Below are positions 58,501 to 64,000 of a stretch of 64,000 bases of DNA, one piece after another. The translations under genes were made by a program, and so were the position numbers. Location: positions 42,569,920 through 42,633,919 of the forward strand of contig NC_087247.1 of assembly GCF_037042905.1 (NCBI RefSeq), written 5' to 3'. Within the stretch, counting starts at the first letter, position 1. Every line of letters starts with the position of its first letter. The notes under the pieces are model-generated. The model had not been told where the DNA came from, searched no databases, and saw only the letters and a list, made by a program, of their open reading frames with translations. Source of the stretch: Lytechinus pictus. Lineage: Eukaryota; Echinodermata; Echinoidea; Temnopleuroida; Toxopneustidae.

Positions 58501-61500
58501 CTGGGGAAATGCCTCTAAGACAAAACTTGAATCCATACTTAAAATTCAAAAAAGAGCCGTGAGGATAATTTCTTCTTCTGACTTTCTGGCTCATACTAAT
58601 CCGCTATTTTATTCAAACAAGTTATTGAAAGTAACCGATTTATATTATTATTTTGTTGGTATATTTATGTATCAACTAAATAGACGGGAATTACCGAGTG
58701 TATTCTCTGATTTGCTTGTTCAAAATCAAGAAATCCATTCCTACCCAACTCGACAAGTACACAATTTCCACATTTCCCCAGTGCGCACTGTTCTTGCCCT
58801 TAAATCATTTACTTTTACAGGGCCTTCCTTTTGGAATAATTTAGACACCCATATAATTGAGGCGCCCTCTTTATATTCTTTTAAATGTAGGCTGAAAATA
58901 TTTCTTTTACAATCGTACGCTAGTGGGTAAGCGCCTTGCTCGAGTGACTATCATGTTGAACTCTTTATAATGTCTTATTTTTCTACATTTGATTTATCTC
59001 GCTTCATTGCGTTAGGAGTTGTTAATCATTGATTATTTTCTTCTGGGAACCTATATGTCTACAAGCTTCGCTTTTTAATAGGTTCCTCATATTTCACGAT
59101 ATTGTATTTCTTTGTAAAACACTACAACTATGTATTTTTTGTCATCTTCTCATAATTATGTTCAAGATGTATGTTTTTGTGGAATGTGAAACAATAAATC
59201 AAAATCAAATCAAACTCCTCAACCGTAAGTCACTTTTCAACCAAACTTGGGGACCTGCATGTAATGCTGCAGTTGGAGGTCACATGGTAAGGTCAAAGGT
59301 AATTTTCAGGTCAACGTTAAAGTTTACATGCAAGACTCTCTTATGACACCTAACTCTGCAACCGTAAGTCACTTTTCAACCAAACTTGGATGGTAGATGG
59401 ACTTGGGGGACCTGCATGTTAGGCAGCAGTGGGAGGTCACATGGTAAGGTCAAAGGTCATTTTCAGGTCAACGTTAAAGTTTACATGCAAGACTCTCTTA
59501 TGACACCTAACTCTGCAACCGTAAGTCACTTTTCAATCAAACTTAGATGGTAGATGGACTTAGGCAACCTGCATGTTATGCTGCAGTGGGAGGTCACATG
59601 GTAAGGTCAAAGGTAATTTTCAGGTCAACGTTAAAGTTTACATTCAAGACTCTTAAGACACCTAACTCCGCAACTGTAAGTCACTTTTCAACCAAACTTG
59701 GATGGTAGATGGACTTGGGGAACCTGCATGTTATTCTGCAGTCGGAGGTCACATGGTAAGGTCAAAGGTCATTTTCAGGTCAACATTAAAGTTTACGTGC
59801 AAGACTCTCTTATGACACCTAACTCCACAACCGTAAGTCACTTTTCAACCAAACTTAGATGGTAGATGGACTTAGGCAACCTGCATGTTATGCTGCAGTG
59901 GGAGGTCACATGGTAAGGTCAAAGGTAATTTTCAGGTCAACATTAACGTTTACGTTCAAGGCTCTTATGACAAGTGTTATTCCATCCCAGTCATTTCACA
60001 ATGAAGTTTCGATACAATTCTGTTACGTTCCCTCACAAATCACGATATTTCTGGTTATTTTCATAAGTGGGCGAGACACAAAATCGCTTTTGCCTTGTTT
60101 GTGTATTTCAAAGAGGTGTGAAATAAATGAATCTGAATCTAATTCTGTAGTGTGCAGGGTGCTACATAACTTTTTTGAAGCACTTGCCCAGTTGGGCAAG
60201 TAAATTTTCAAATAGTTGGAAAATACTTGCCCGAATATAGATTTCACTTGCCCGAAAAAATCCTTCAAAACAAAGTTTTATTGCTTCAAAACAAGTTATA
60301 GCCTTATAGTTTTACATACCATACCATTGACGGCTTTAAAAATACATTTTTCAACATGACTACTGATGTACCTTGTAGTTGTATTTCTTTTTTTTAAATG
60401 ATTTTTATCTTGAACATCATGAAAAAATAAATGGTAAATATGCTCTTTAATTAATTTCCTAATCTCATATATTTTCCATATATTTTGGAGGGGACTAGGA
60501 CACACAATAAAAAAGGGGAAATCACTGAAAATAACCAGAGAAAAAAAATGAAGAGAGGGGGAGAGAATAAAAGAAAAAAAAGTAAGAAGAAAGACAGAAA
60601 GGACGAAGAAATAAAGGAAGGAAGAAAGAAAAAAAAGAAAAAAAAAAGAAATAAAGTGAGAGATAGAGAATGGCTGCGGGGAAGAGAAAGATGGAAAGAA
60701 AGAAAAAAAATAGGAAAAAAAATGAGAGGAAGAGAAAGGAATGAATAAAAGGAAAACAAGAAAGATAAAAGGTAAACAGAAAGGAAGGAAAAGGGAAAGA
60801 AAGAAAACGAGAGAAAGGAAAGAAGGAAGATAGGAAGAAAGAAAAGGTATAAGGATAAATGGAAGGAAGGAAAAAAAAAGAAAAGAAAGATACAACAAAA
60901 GACGGAAAGAAATGAAGGAAGGCAGAAAGAAAAAATAAGGAAGAAAAGGTAGGATGGATGGAAAAAAAAAGAAAAATCAAAAGACAAAAAAAAAAGAAAA
61001 TCAGAAAGAAAGAAGGAAAGAAAGGAAGAAAGACAGAAAGAAGGAAAAAAATAGAAAAAAAAACTGAGGGGAAGAGAAAGGAAGGAAAGCAAGGAACAAA
61101 TAAAAAAAGAAAAAGAAAGAAAAAAGGTAAAAAGAAAGAAAGGAAGAAAGAAAAGAGAAAAAGAAAAGGTAAAGGATTGATGGAAGGAAAGAAAAGAGAA
61201 AGAAAGAAAATGAGAGAAAGGAAAGAAGGAAGATAGGAAGAAAGAAAAGGTATAAGGATAGATGGAAGGAAGGAAAAAAAAAGAAAAGAAAGATACAACG
61301 AAAGGCTGAAAGAAATGAAGGAAGGAATGAAGGAAAGAGATGAAGGAAGGCAGAAAGAAAAAATAAGGAAAAAAAGAAAAAATGGATGGAAAAAAGATAG
61401 ATCAAAAGAACGAAAGACAGAAATAAATAAAAACAGAAAGAAAGAATGAAAGACAAAAAGGAAGGAAGGAATGAAGGAAAGAAAGAAAGAAAGAATGAAA

Positions 61501-62972
61501 GGGATGAAGAAAGTAAGGAAGAAAAAAAGATAGGAAGAAAAGGTAAAGAATGGATGGACGGAAGGAAGACAGTAAGAAAGAATGACAGGAAGGGGAAAAA
61601 GAAGAAAGGATTAAAGAAAGAGGTAAACAAAGGTTGGATGGAAGGAAGAAAGAAAAAAAGATAGAAAGAAAAGAATGACAAAAAGAAAGACAGCTATAGT
61701 AACAGAAAAAATGAACAAAAGAAGGAAGGAAATTTAAAGAAATAAAGAGAGATTCAAAAGAAGGAAAGATAGGCAGAAAGAAAGAAAATAGAGAGGAAGA
61801 AAGCTCAAACTATCCAGTCATAAATAAAGAAGAAAATTTATCAATTTCCTTGGCAAAAAGAAATAGTTACGAAAGAAACCTCGTTTATCAACATACACAC
61901 AAATGCATATGTGGGACTGTCAAACAATGTATTTCAGTGTGTGCGATACAGACGATCATTCGAAACCCAATCTTTTTTAAGCATAACAGAATGACAGAAG
62001 TGAACATTTCTCCTTTTACTGCTTACAGAATGACAAAGCTACCCCAATTTTTAGGAAATATGGACATTACAAGAATTTTCATTGGTGAGAAATGTGAATT
62101 TTGACAGTTCTGTAGGAGATTTCTTCCAGAGCAAACTTCGTTCGTGCAGCACCGTACACAGTAGAAACTTTATACATGCATCGGCTGCGTGGACTAGGCG
62201 CTAGCTATATGTATGCTAGACTGCCATTGATTCTGTGTGTGTGTGTGTGTACGTCTCTGAGCTGTGTGTTTATTGCAGAAAATGGCGCAAATTTTGCAAT
62301 TCGAATTATAAACTTTTTTTAAAGAAGAAATAAATGATATTGCTTTTTTTGTCTCTTTTTCTTTTCTATATTTTGATGGTGAAATATGGGGAATCTTTCT
62401 AAAATATAATTTCCTTAGGAGAATTTTGCTTGCCCGATTCGGGCAAGCAGTTTTTGTCTTTGCTTCAAAACACTTGCCCGACTCTAACTTTTACTTGCCC
62501 CGGGCAATCGGGCAAGCGCTTATGTCGCACCCTGGTGTGTGCAACCAGTCGGTTTCAATTGGGGATGATTTATGACTTTAAGTAGAACTATCATACCCCT
62601 TTTCATATATATGTTTTATTCATAACAATTAACAAGAGAAGGATGATTGATTACTTTCTACACAGTATCCTTCCTCCTATCATATCCCATACTGCATACT
62701 TTTGAGTTGAATTCAAAGCACACTATTGTTTATTGGATTTTAATCTAGAGAAACCAAGGTATCAGGATGACAATCCATTCACTTCTCATCCAGAGAAACT
62801 ATCCTCACCCATGAAGAAAAAGAAAATCAATGAAGAGATTGCTACTGATGATGGCCTGGTGGGGCATATACCTAGGGTTTCTGGTCTGGAAATCTCTGAT
62901 GGAGATGAAGAACAGGATACCGAGAGCAAGAAAAATAAGAGGAAAGCAAAGAGAAAACATGAAAAAAAAGAG
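40494..62972 (+). CDS. POLR1G: RNA polymerase I subunit RPA34/POLR1G-like, 5' part of gene
   Basis: Six coding exons (17, 118, 120, 55, 141 and 224 bp) splice in phase to 225 codons, then the gene leaves the window. Family knowledge: POLR1G (CD3EAP/PAF49, yeast Rpa34) dimerises with POLR1E/Rpa49 on RNA polymerase I and aids rRNA transcription in the nucleolus. Visible matches: RFITPPSFEE near the N-terminus (family RFxxPPxF), ELWLIRAPTGFD at about 35-47 (human ELWLIQAPADF), then a beta-rich segment, GRSPYLLLPSQ, and IQRFKPFGW (human RPRFCAFGG) at about 140-150. After that comes a charged region with KKKK and KKNKRKAKRKHEKKE, typical of the family's lysine-rich tail. Intron 5 is 13.2 kb and packed with transposons, yet the phase is kept across it. 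The remaining C-terminal exons lie past the right edge. Confidence 0.87.
41759..41903. mobile_element. 145-bp near-palindromic MITE, TA target
   Basis: TA at 41757-41758 and 41904-41905. Ends CCTCAAGTGATGTT and AACATCACTTGAGG are perfect inverts, and arms of about 70 bp meet at CCTACCCGGGTAGG near 41828. Length and TA target fit a Tc1/mariner-type MITE. Confidence 0.85.
42888..43229. mobile_element. MITE of the AAGTCCAC family
   Basis: gagtaaaggagaagtccac at the left and gtggacttgacttttaactc at the right are inverted. Internal atttgcatatcat and aacaagatattg blocks resemble the 34348 and 51423 copies. The TTAA is damaged on the left side. Confidence 0.7.
43415..43490 (-). repeat. tRNA-derived (SINE-like) fragment
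   Basis: On the minus strand a B-box-like GGTTCGAAAC (43430-43421) follows an A-box-like region with a perfect 4-bp D-stem, GGCC...GGCC (43473-43457). The anticodon and T stems do not pair well, so it is a tRNA relic or SINE head, not a working tRNA. Confidence 0.4.
44173..45497 (+). other. Rest of POLR1G-like intron 1
   Basis: No exon or mobile element recognised. A CT-rich tract at 45441-45482 precedes the exon 2 acceptor. Confidence 0.6.
45498..45615 (+). CDS. POLR1G: POLR1G-like exon 2 (residues 6-45)
   Basis: Acceptor atgataatag, donor gtaagc. The first base completes Arg6, then FITPPSFEEVDLSEDNCPLS and ELWLIRAPTG. The ELWLIxAP motif is the clearest family signature. Ends in phase 0. 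Confidence 0.88.
46099..46218 (+). CDS. POLR1G: POLR1G-like exon 3 (residues 46-85)
   Basis: Acceptor tgtttttag, donor gtaata; 120 bp in phase 0. It begins FDCSAIEDVTLNLDGDP and ends RQNKENE. It continues the beta-strand dimerisation domain right after the ELWLIRAPTG motif. Confidence 0.88.
46842..46896 (+). CDS. POLR1G: POLR1G-like exon 4 (residues 86-104)
   Basis: Acceptor ccttactaaaag, donor gtaatg; 55 bp encoding GRSPYLLLPSQEGRNLEP. Ends in phase 1. The LLLPS segment corresponds to the human ATLLAPS stretch. Confidence 0.82.
46897..49399 (+). other. POLR1G-like intron 4
   Basis: AT-rich, with an old copy of the 12235-family MITE near 48860-48990 and a C/T-rich tract from 49079 to about 49160. 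No exon seen. Confidence 0.6.
48860..48990 (+). mobile_element. Diverged fragment of the piggyBac-like MITE
   Basis: Reads tctgacatgcacttgcacag, then gtacccaggcatcacaaatt, collinear with ctgacatgcgcttacaaaat and gtacccaggcgtcgcaaatt at 12767-12835. Differences include CG-to-CA changes. Confidence 0.6.
49400..49540 (+). CDS. POLR1G: POLR1G-like exon 5 (residues 104-150)
   Basis: Acceptor caaaatattag, donor gtaagc; 141 bp. It starts PAFKGQIVIMESPSLPPSN and ends LIQRFKPFGW. The G-x-I-x-I-x-E strand and the RFxPFG motif match human GTLRILEG and RFCAFGG in order. Enters and leaves in phase 1. Confidence 0.88.
49848..50188 (+). repeat. 5' LTR, 341 bp (internally deleted)
   Basis: Starts TGTGACGGTATCACTAAAAA and ends ATCACGCCACA. 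Its last 290 bp (from gagtggttgg) match 57334-57646 closely and its first about 28 bp match 52967. The middle of the 3' LTR is absent here. A CT-rich stretch and TATATAAA (50161-50168) precede the end. Confidence 0.85.
50189..50210 (+). promoter_or_regulatory. Primer-binding-site candidate
   Basis: tttggtggcagcggtgggat directly follows the 5' LTR. TGG at its start, complementary to a tRNA CCA end, and its position are as expected. The primer tRNA cannot be named with confidence. Confidence 0.5.
50509..51269 (+). pseudogene. Gag remnant of the LTR element
   Basis: A 190-codon frame to 51081 includes the retrotransposon gag pattern (FAGKMPWSDYKRHF, then QYLATRLQGSALKVLNNI at about 120-165). 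The continuation (RFGSGDQAENYLFELRMRR) is found only in a shifted frame at 51030-51090, so the gene is frameshifted and deleted. It may still be expressed as a truncated protein, but this is doubtful. Confidence 0.75.
51280..52395 (+). pseudogene. Retroviral-type aspartic protease remnant, split by a MITE
   Basis: The catalytic motif LIDTGA is at 51326-51343 in a frame running to the MITE at 51423. After the MITE the same domain resumes (52004-52395) with GILGMDVLLKTG, the usual protease C-terminal signature. DFLQPLFEKS and LLSDYQDVFSQG follow, marking the linker to reverse transcriptase. The frame then stops at TGA. Confidence 0.8.
51423..52003. mobile_element. TTAA-flanked MITE inside the protease
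   Basis: TTAA at 51419-51422 and 52004-52007. Ends AGGGGAATCCAACCC and GGATTCCCCT are inverted, and subterminal gttataactttctt-type words match the 34348 family. It interrupts the protease without other loss, so it arrived after the LTR element's protease was formed. Confidence 0.85.
52320..52531. repeat. Inverted duplication at the reverse-transcriptase start
   Basis: 52320-52388 reappears in reverse complement at about 52463-52531 with few mismatches. The right arm and loop, read on the minus strand, continue past FSQG into DHDIGRTDKV, the expected next part of the polyprotein. The element's own continuation is therefore present backwards. Confidence 0.8.
52513..52899 (+). pseudogene. Proline-rich C-terminal pol tail remnant
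   Basis: Frame of about 125 codons with Pro/Ser/Thr-rich stretches, then a basic end (VRRYRNLLSCKW) just before the 3' LTR. Position suggests the C-terminus of a Gypsy polyprotein; there is no integrase core in front of it. The frame start is inside the inverted repeat. Confidence 0.5.
53587..54026 (+). repeat. TGCCAAT/TTGGTC minisatellite in the LTR
   Basis: Units of about 55 bp (atgccaatatacttggtcagtt and ttgtcaagtttaaaag) are repeated about five times, then shorter units of about 28 bp (atgtgccaattttggtcgag). More short units occur at 54528-54605 and 55107-55200. Confidence 0.85.
54027..54523. mobile_element. Hairpin-rich MITE, copy 1
   Basis: Ends ATGCTTTTCACACTAC and GCAATGTGGAAAGCAT are inverted. 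Inside lie stacked palindromes: CTTAACCCCGGGAAATTGGT pairing with its complement near 54108, gctagcaccac, and repeated GGGGTTAA words. No open frame; non-autonomous. Confidence 0.75.
54607..55103. mobile_element. Hairpin-rich MITE, copy 2
   Basis: Near-identical to copy 1, produced by the 580-bp tandem duplication rather than by a second insertion, since the flanking minisatellite is duplicated too. Confidence 0.85.
58318..58930 (+). pseudogene. Reverse transcriptase C-terminal fragment of a LINE
   Basis: About 200 codons in one open frame. LGIFIDCKLSWKVHI, LYSTLLLPYLNNGILAWGNA and KIQKRAVRII are conserved features of Jockey/CR1-group polyproteins. The catalytic YxDD region is upstream and missing. 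The ATG at 58304 comes from satellite sequence, so it is not a native start. Confidence 0.85.
58318..59212 (+). mobile_element. 5'-truncated LINE inserted in the satellite
   Basis: Flanked by AACTC on both sides (58313-58317 and 59213-59217). It starts inside the reverse-transcriptase C-terminal part (KFLGIFIDCKLSWKVHI), continues through ILKIQKRAVRII (the region after the polymerase core in Jockey/CR1-group LINEs), stops at 58930, and ends with about 280 bp of 3' UTR and an atcaaaatcaaatcaaa tail. Confidence 0.85.
60083..60150 (+). mobile_element. Short LINE 3' tail relic
   Basis: gtatttcaaagaggtgtgaa then ataaatgaatctgaatct resembles the A/T-rich tail of CR1/L2-type LINEs. It lies directly between two other elements. 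Confidence 0.4.
60485..61800 (+). repeat. 1.3-kb polypurine (GAAA/GGAA) tract
   Basis: The plus strand is almost wholly A and G in aaag, gaagg and aaaga words with few pyrimidine breaks. The five or more long frames in it (Ser/Phe/Leu on the minus strand, Lys/Arg/Glu on the plus strand) are composition artefacts. Confidence 0.95.
62231..62252 (+). repeat. (TG)n microsatellite
   Basis: About ten TG units inside the hAT-like element. Confidence 0.8.
62749..62972 (+). CDS. POLR1G: POLR1G-like exon 6 (residues 151-225)
   Basis: Acceptor ttttaatctag, donor gtatgc; 224 bp. It encodes EKPRYQDDNPFTSHPEKLSS, a KKKK run, an acidic stretch (DGDEEQDTE) and a basic end KKNKRKAKRKHEKKE, a likely nucleolar-localising region. 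Ends in phase 0; the next exon is beyond the window or was not recognised. Confidence 0.82.
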
Positions 62973-64000
62973 GTATGCTTAATGTTTTTCATTCTTGAAT
63001 TTGGTTCTTTATTTGTTTATTTATTTATATATGTTATTTATTTATTTATTTTATTCATTATTTATTATTATTTTCATTATTTATTTGTGCACTTATTCAT
63101 TCAATCAATATATTTACTTGTTCATTTATTTATTTATTTTTATGTGTGGGGGGGATGTTGACTCTTCTAATTTTATGCTGCTGCTACGGTAGGTGACAAT
63201 GGAACATTATACCCTCTTATAAAAGTATAAAACATGCTACGATTTTGTAAATGATTAAGTTGATATTTAATAAGGATTGGTGAAATGACAGAAGAAGACT
63301 ACATGTTGATGTATTTAGTAGTTGCCAATGAAGTGGAGTTGGTTAAAATATAATAACCATATGTTTAGAGTAAACTGTTAGATGTATGATGATAGTGTGG
63401 ATGATGTATGGAATGCTGCCAAGAGAATATCTCTAGGTAGAGCTTAAGGGACTTCACTTTGTTTTCGATCTTGGAAAAAATTGTCAGAAAACTGCACTCC
63501 TGTATCATATGTAATATGATGTGATGCTTAGACCAGCAGTTGTGTATCGATGAAAGAATTTTTATTACTCATGATAAAAGTGATGAAATATATGCCCTTC
63601 TTTTAATGATGGGGAAAAAGTTCAGTTGTCCTTCTTGTTATGCAGTCAATCTGTAGGTCCCTATGCTTTTGAGAAAATAGGCCAGATTCATCCAAATCCT
63701 CTCGTGGCTGAATCCTCCTCCAGAGGTGCAAAATCTTGTGAATCATGAGATTTTCTTTCTCTAAGAATTTACCCACTTTATCCTCAAAGTCAAATTAAAT
63801 ATCTTCGTAAATGTTTCTCTTTCATATTGGTCACTTATTTTGTATAAAATATTTTGATAAATAAGTGAATTTCAGGCCTGAAAATGTGCATCAAAAATGA
63901 ATTTTCTTCATCTGTTTTCTTTTTATTTTGAGCCTCAAAGATTTCTATAGCACCACAAAGCTAAAATTCTGTACTTTCCCCACAACGTCACTCTTAATAT
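62973..64000 (+). other. POLR1G-like intron 6 (open at the edge)
   Basis: A TTTA tetranucleotide tract (63003-63140) follows the donor. No convincing next exon was found before the window ends. Confidence 0.6.

Larger units (their letters stand above)
58138..59990 (+). repeat. Satellite array 2 (about six units)
   Basis: Units like array 1, at 58138-58317 and 59213-59990, split by a LINE at 58318-59212. Several units carry AGGTAA in place of the third AGGTCA. One unit (59219-59345) lacks the TGGATGGTAGATGG word. Confidence 0.9.
58068..60078. mobile_element. Satellite-bearing element, TIR TGTCTCGCCCAC
   Basis: Left end TGTCTCGCCCACC and right end GTGGGCGAGACA are inverted. The interior is about six units of the same satellite as 35781-38549, interrupted by a LINE. 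A unique left segment (58081-58140) has gtccgtccgtcc. The layout recalls pearl-type elements of marine invertebrates (tandem core of about 160-bp units); the assignment is inference. Confidence 0.65.
60155..62534. mobile_element. hAT-like non-autonomous element, 2.4 kb
   Basis: Ends CAGGGTGCTACATAACTT and, inward from the right, CAGGGTGCGACATAAGCG are inverted. Next to both are repeated CTTGCCCG/CGGGCAAG words forming small palindromes. GTGTG flanks both ends, possibly part of a target duplication. The interior is a 1.3-kb polypurine tract and unique AT-rich DNA; no transposase is seen. Confidence 0.7.

Noticed and set aside
60296-61681. Several long open frames (200-258 codons) on the minus strand
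   Set aside because: They lie in the polypurine tract and consist of Ser/Phe/Leu/Pro runs in overlapping frames; composition alone explains them.

Overview
The window is animal nuclear DNA: AT-rich, with short GT-AG-split exons, long introns and heavy transposon debris. The gene content, MITE abundance, frequent TACATGTA-type words and CR1/L2-like LINE tails suggest a marine invertebrate, most likely a deuterostome such as an echinoderm. That taxonomic guess is inference. Most long open frames here lie in repeats or low-complexity DNA and are not genes.

Two host genes can be rebuilt exon by exon with consistent splice phases. On the minus strand (28234 down to 9816) lies a complete 13-coding-exon major facilitator gene, 564 codons, matching SLC18B1, the vesicular polyamine transporter family. 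On the plus strand (40494 to beyond the right edge) lies the 5' part of an RPA34/POLR1G-type RNA polymerase I subunit gene: six coding exons, 225 codons in the window, with the lysine-rich C-terminal part off the edge. The genes diverge. Between them, at 29013-29511, is an inverted duplication whose two arms each carry an outward-facing splice donor. It may be a shared head-to-head promoter with duplicated non-coding first exons.

Layout: 1-9815 is non-coding, with a 738-1163 foldback MITE, a 6760-7330 degenerate foldback and an 8164-8981 TA-flanked MITE. 9816-28343 is the SLC18B1 gene, with a TTAA-flanked MITE in one intron and an old LINE 3' end in another. 28344-40431 is the divergent spacer with the inverted duplication, MITEs, simple repeats and a 2.8-kb satellite (unit about 157 bp) carrying nuclear-receptor-like AGGTCA half-sites. 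40432-64000 is the POLR1G-like gene. Its first coding intron holds a 3.6-kb TTAA-flanked element. Its 13.2-kb fifth intron holds a defective Gypsy-type LTR retrotransposon (49848-57646), a second satellite-bearing element with a LINE inserted in it (58068-60078), and a 2.4-kb hAT-like element with a 1.3-kb polypurine tract (60155-62534).

The genes are functionally unrelated (vesicular transport; rRNA transcription). Their link is the shared spacer. The most unusual structures are the inverted-duplicated putative promoter, the AGGTCA-rich satellite, the 341-bp versus 4.68-kb LTR pair, and the chain of nested insertions in the last intron.
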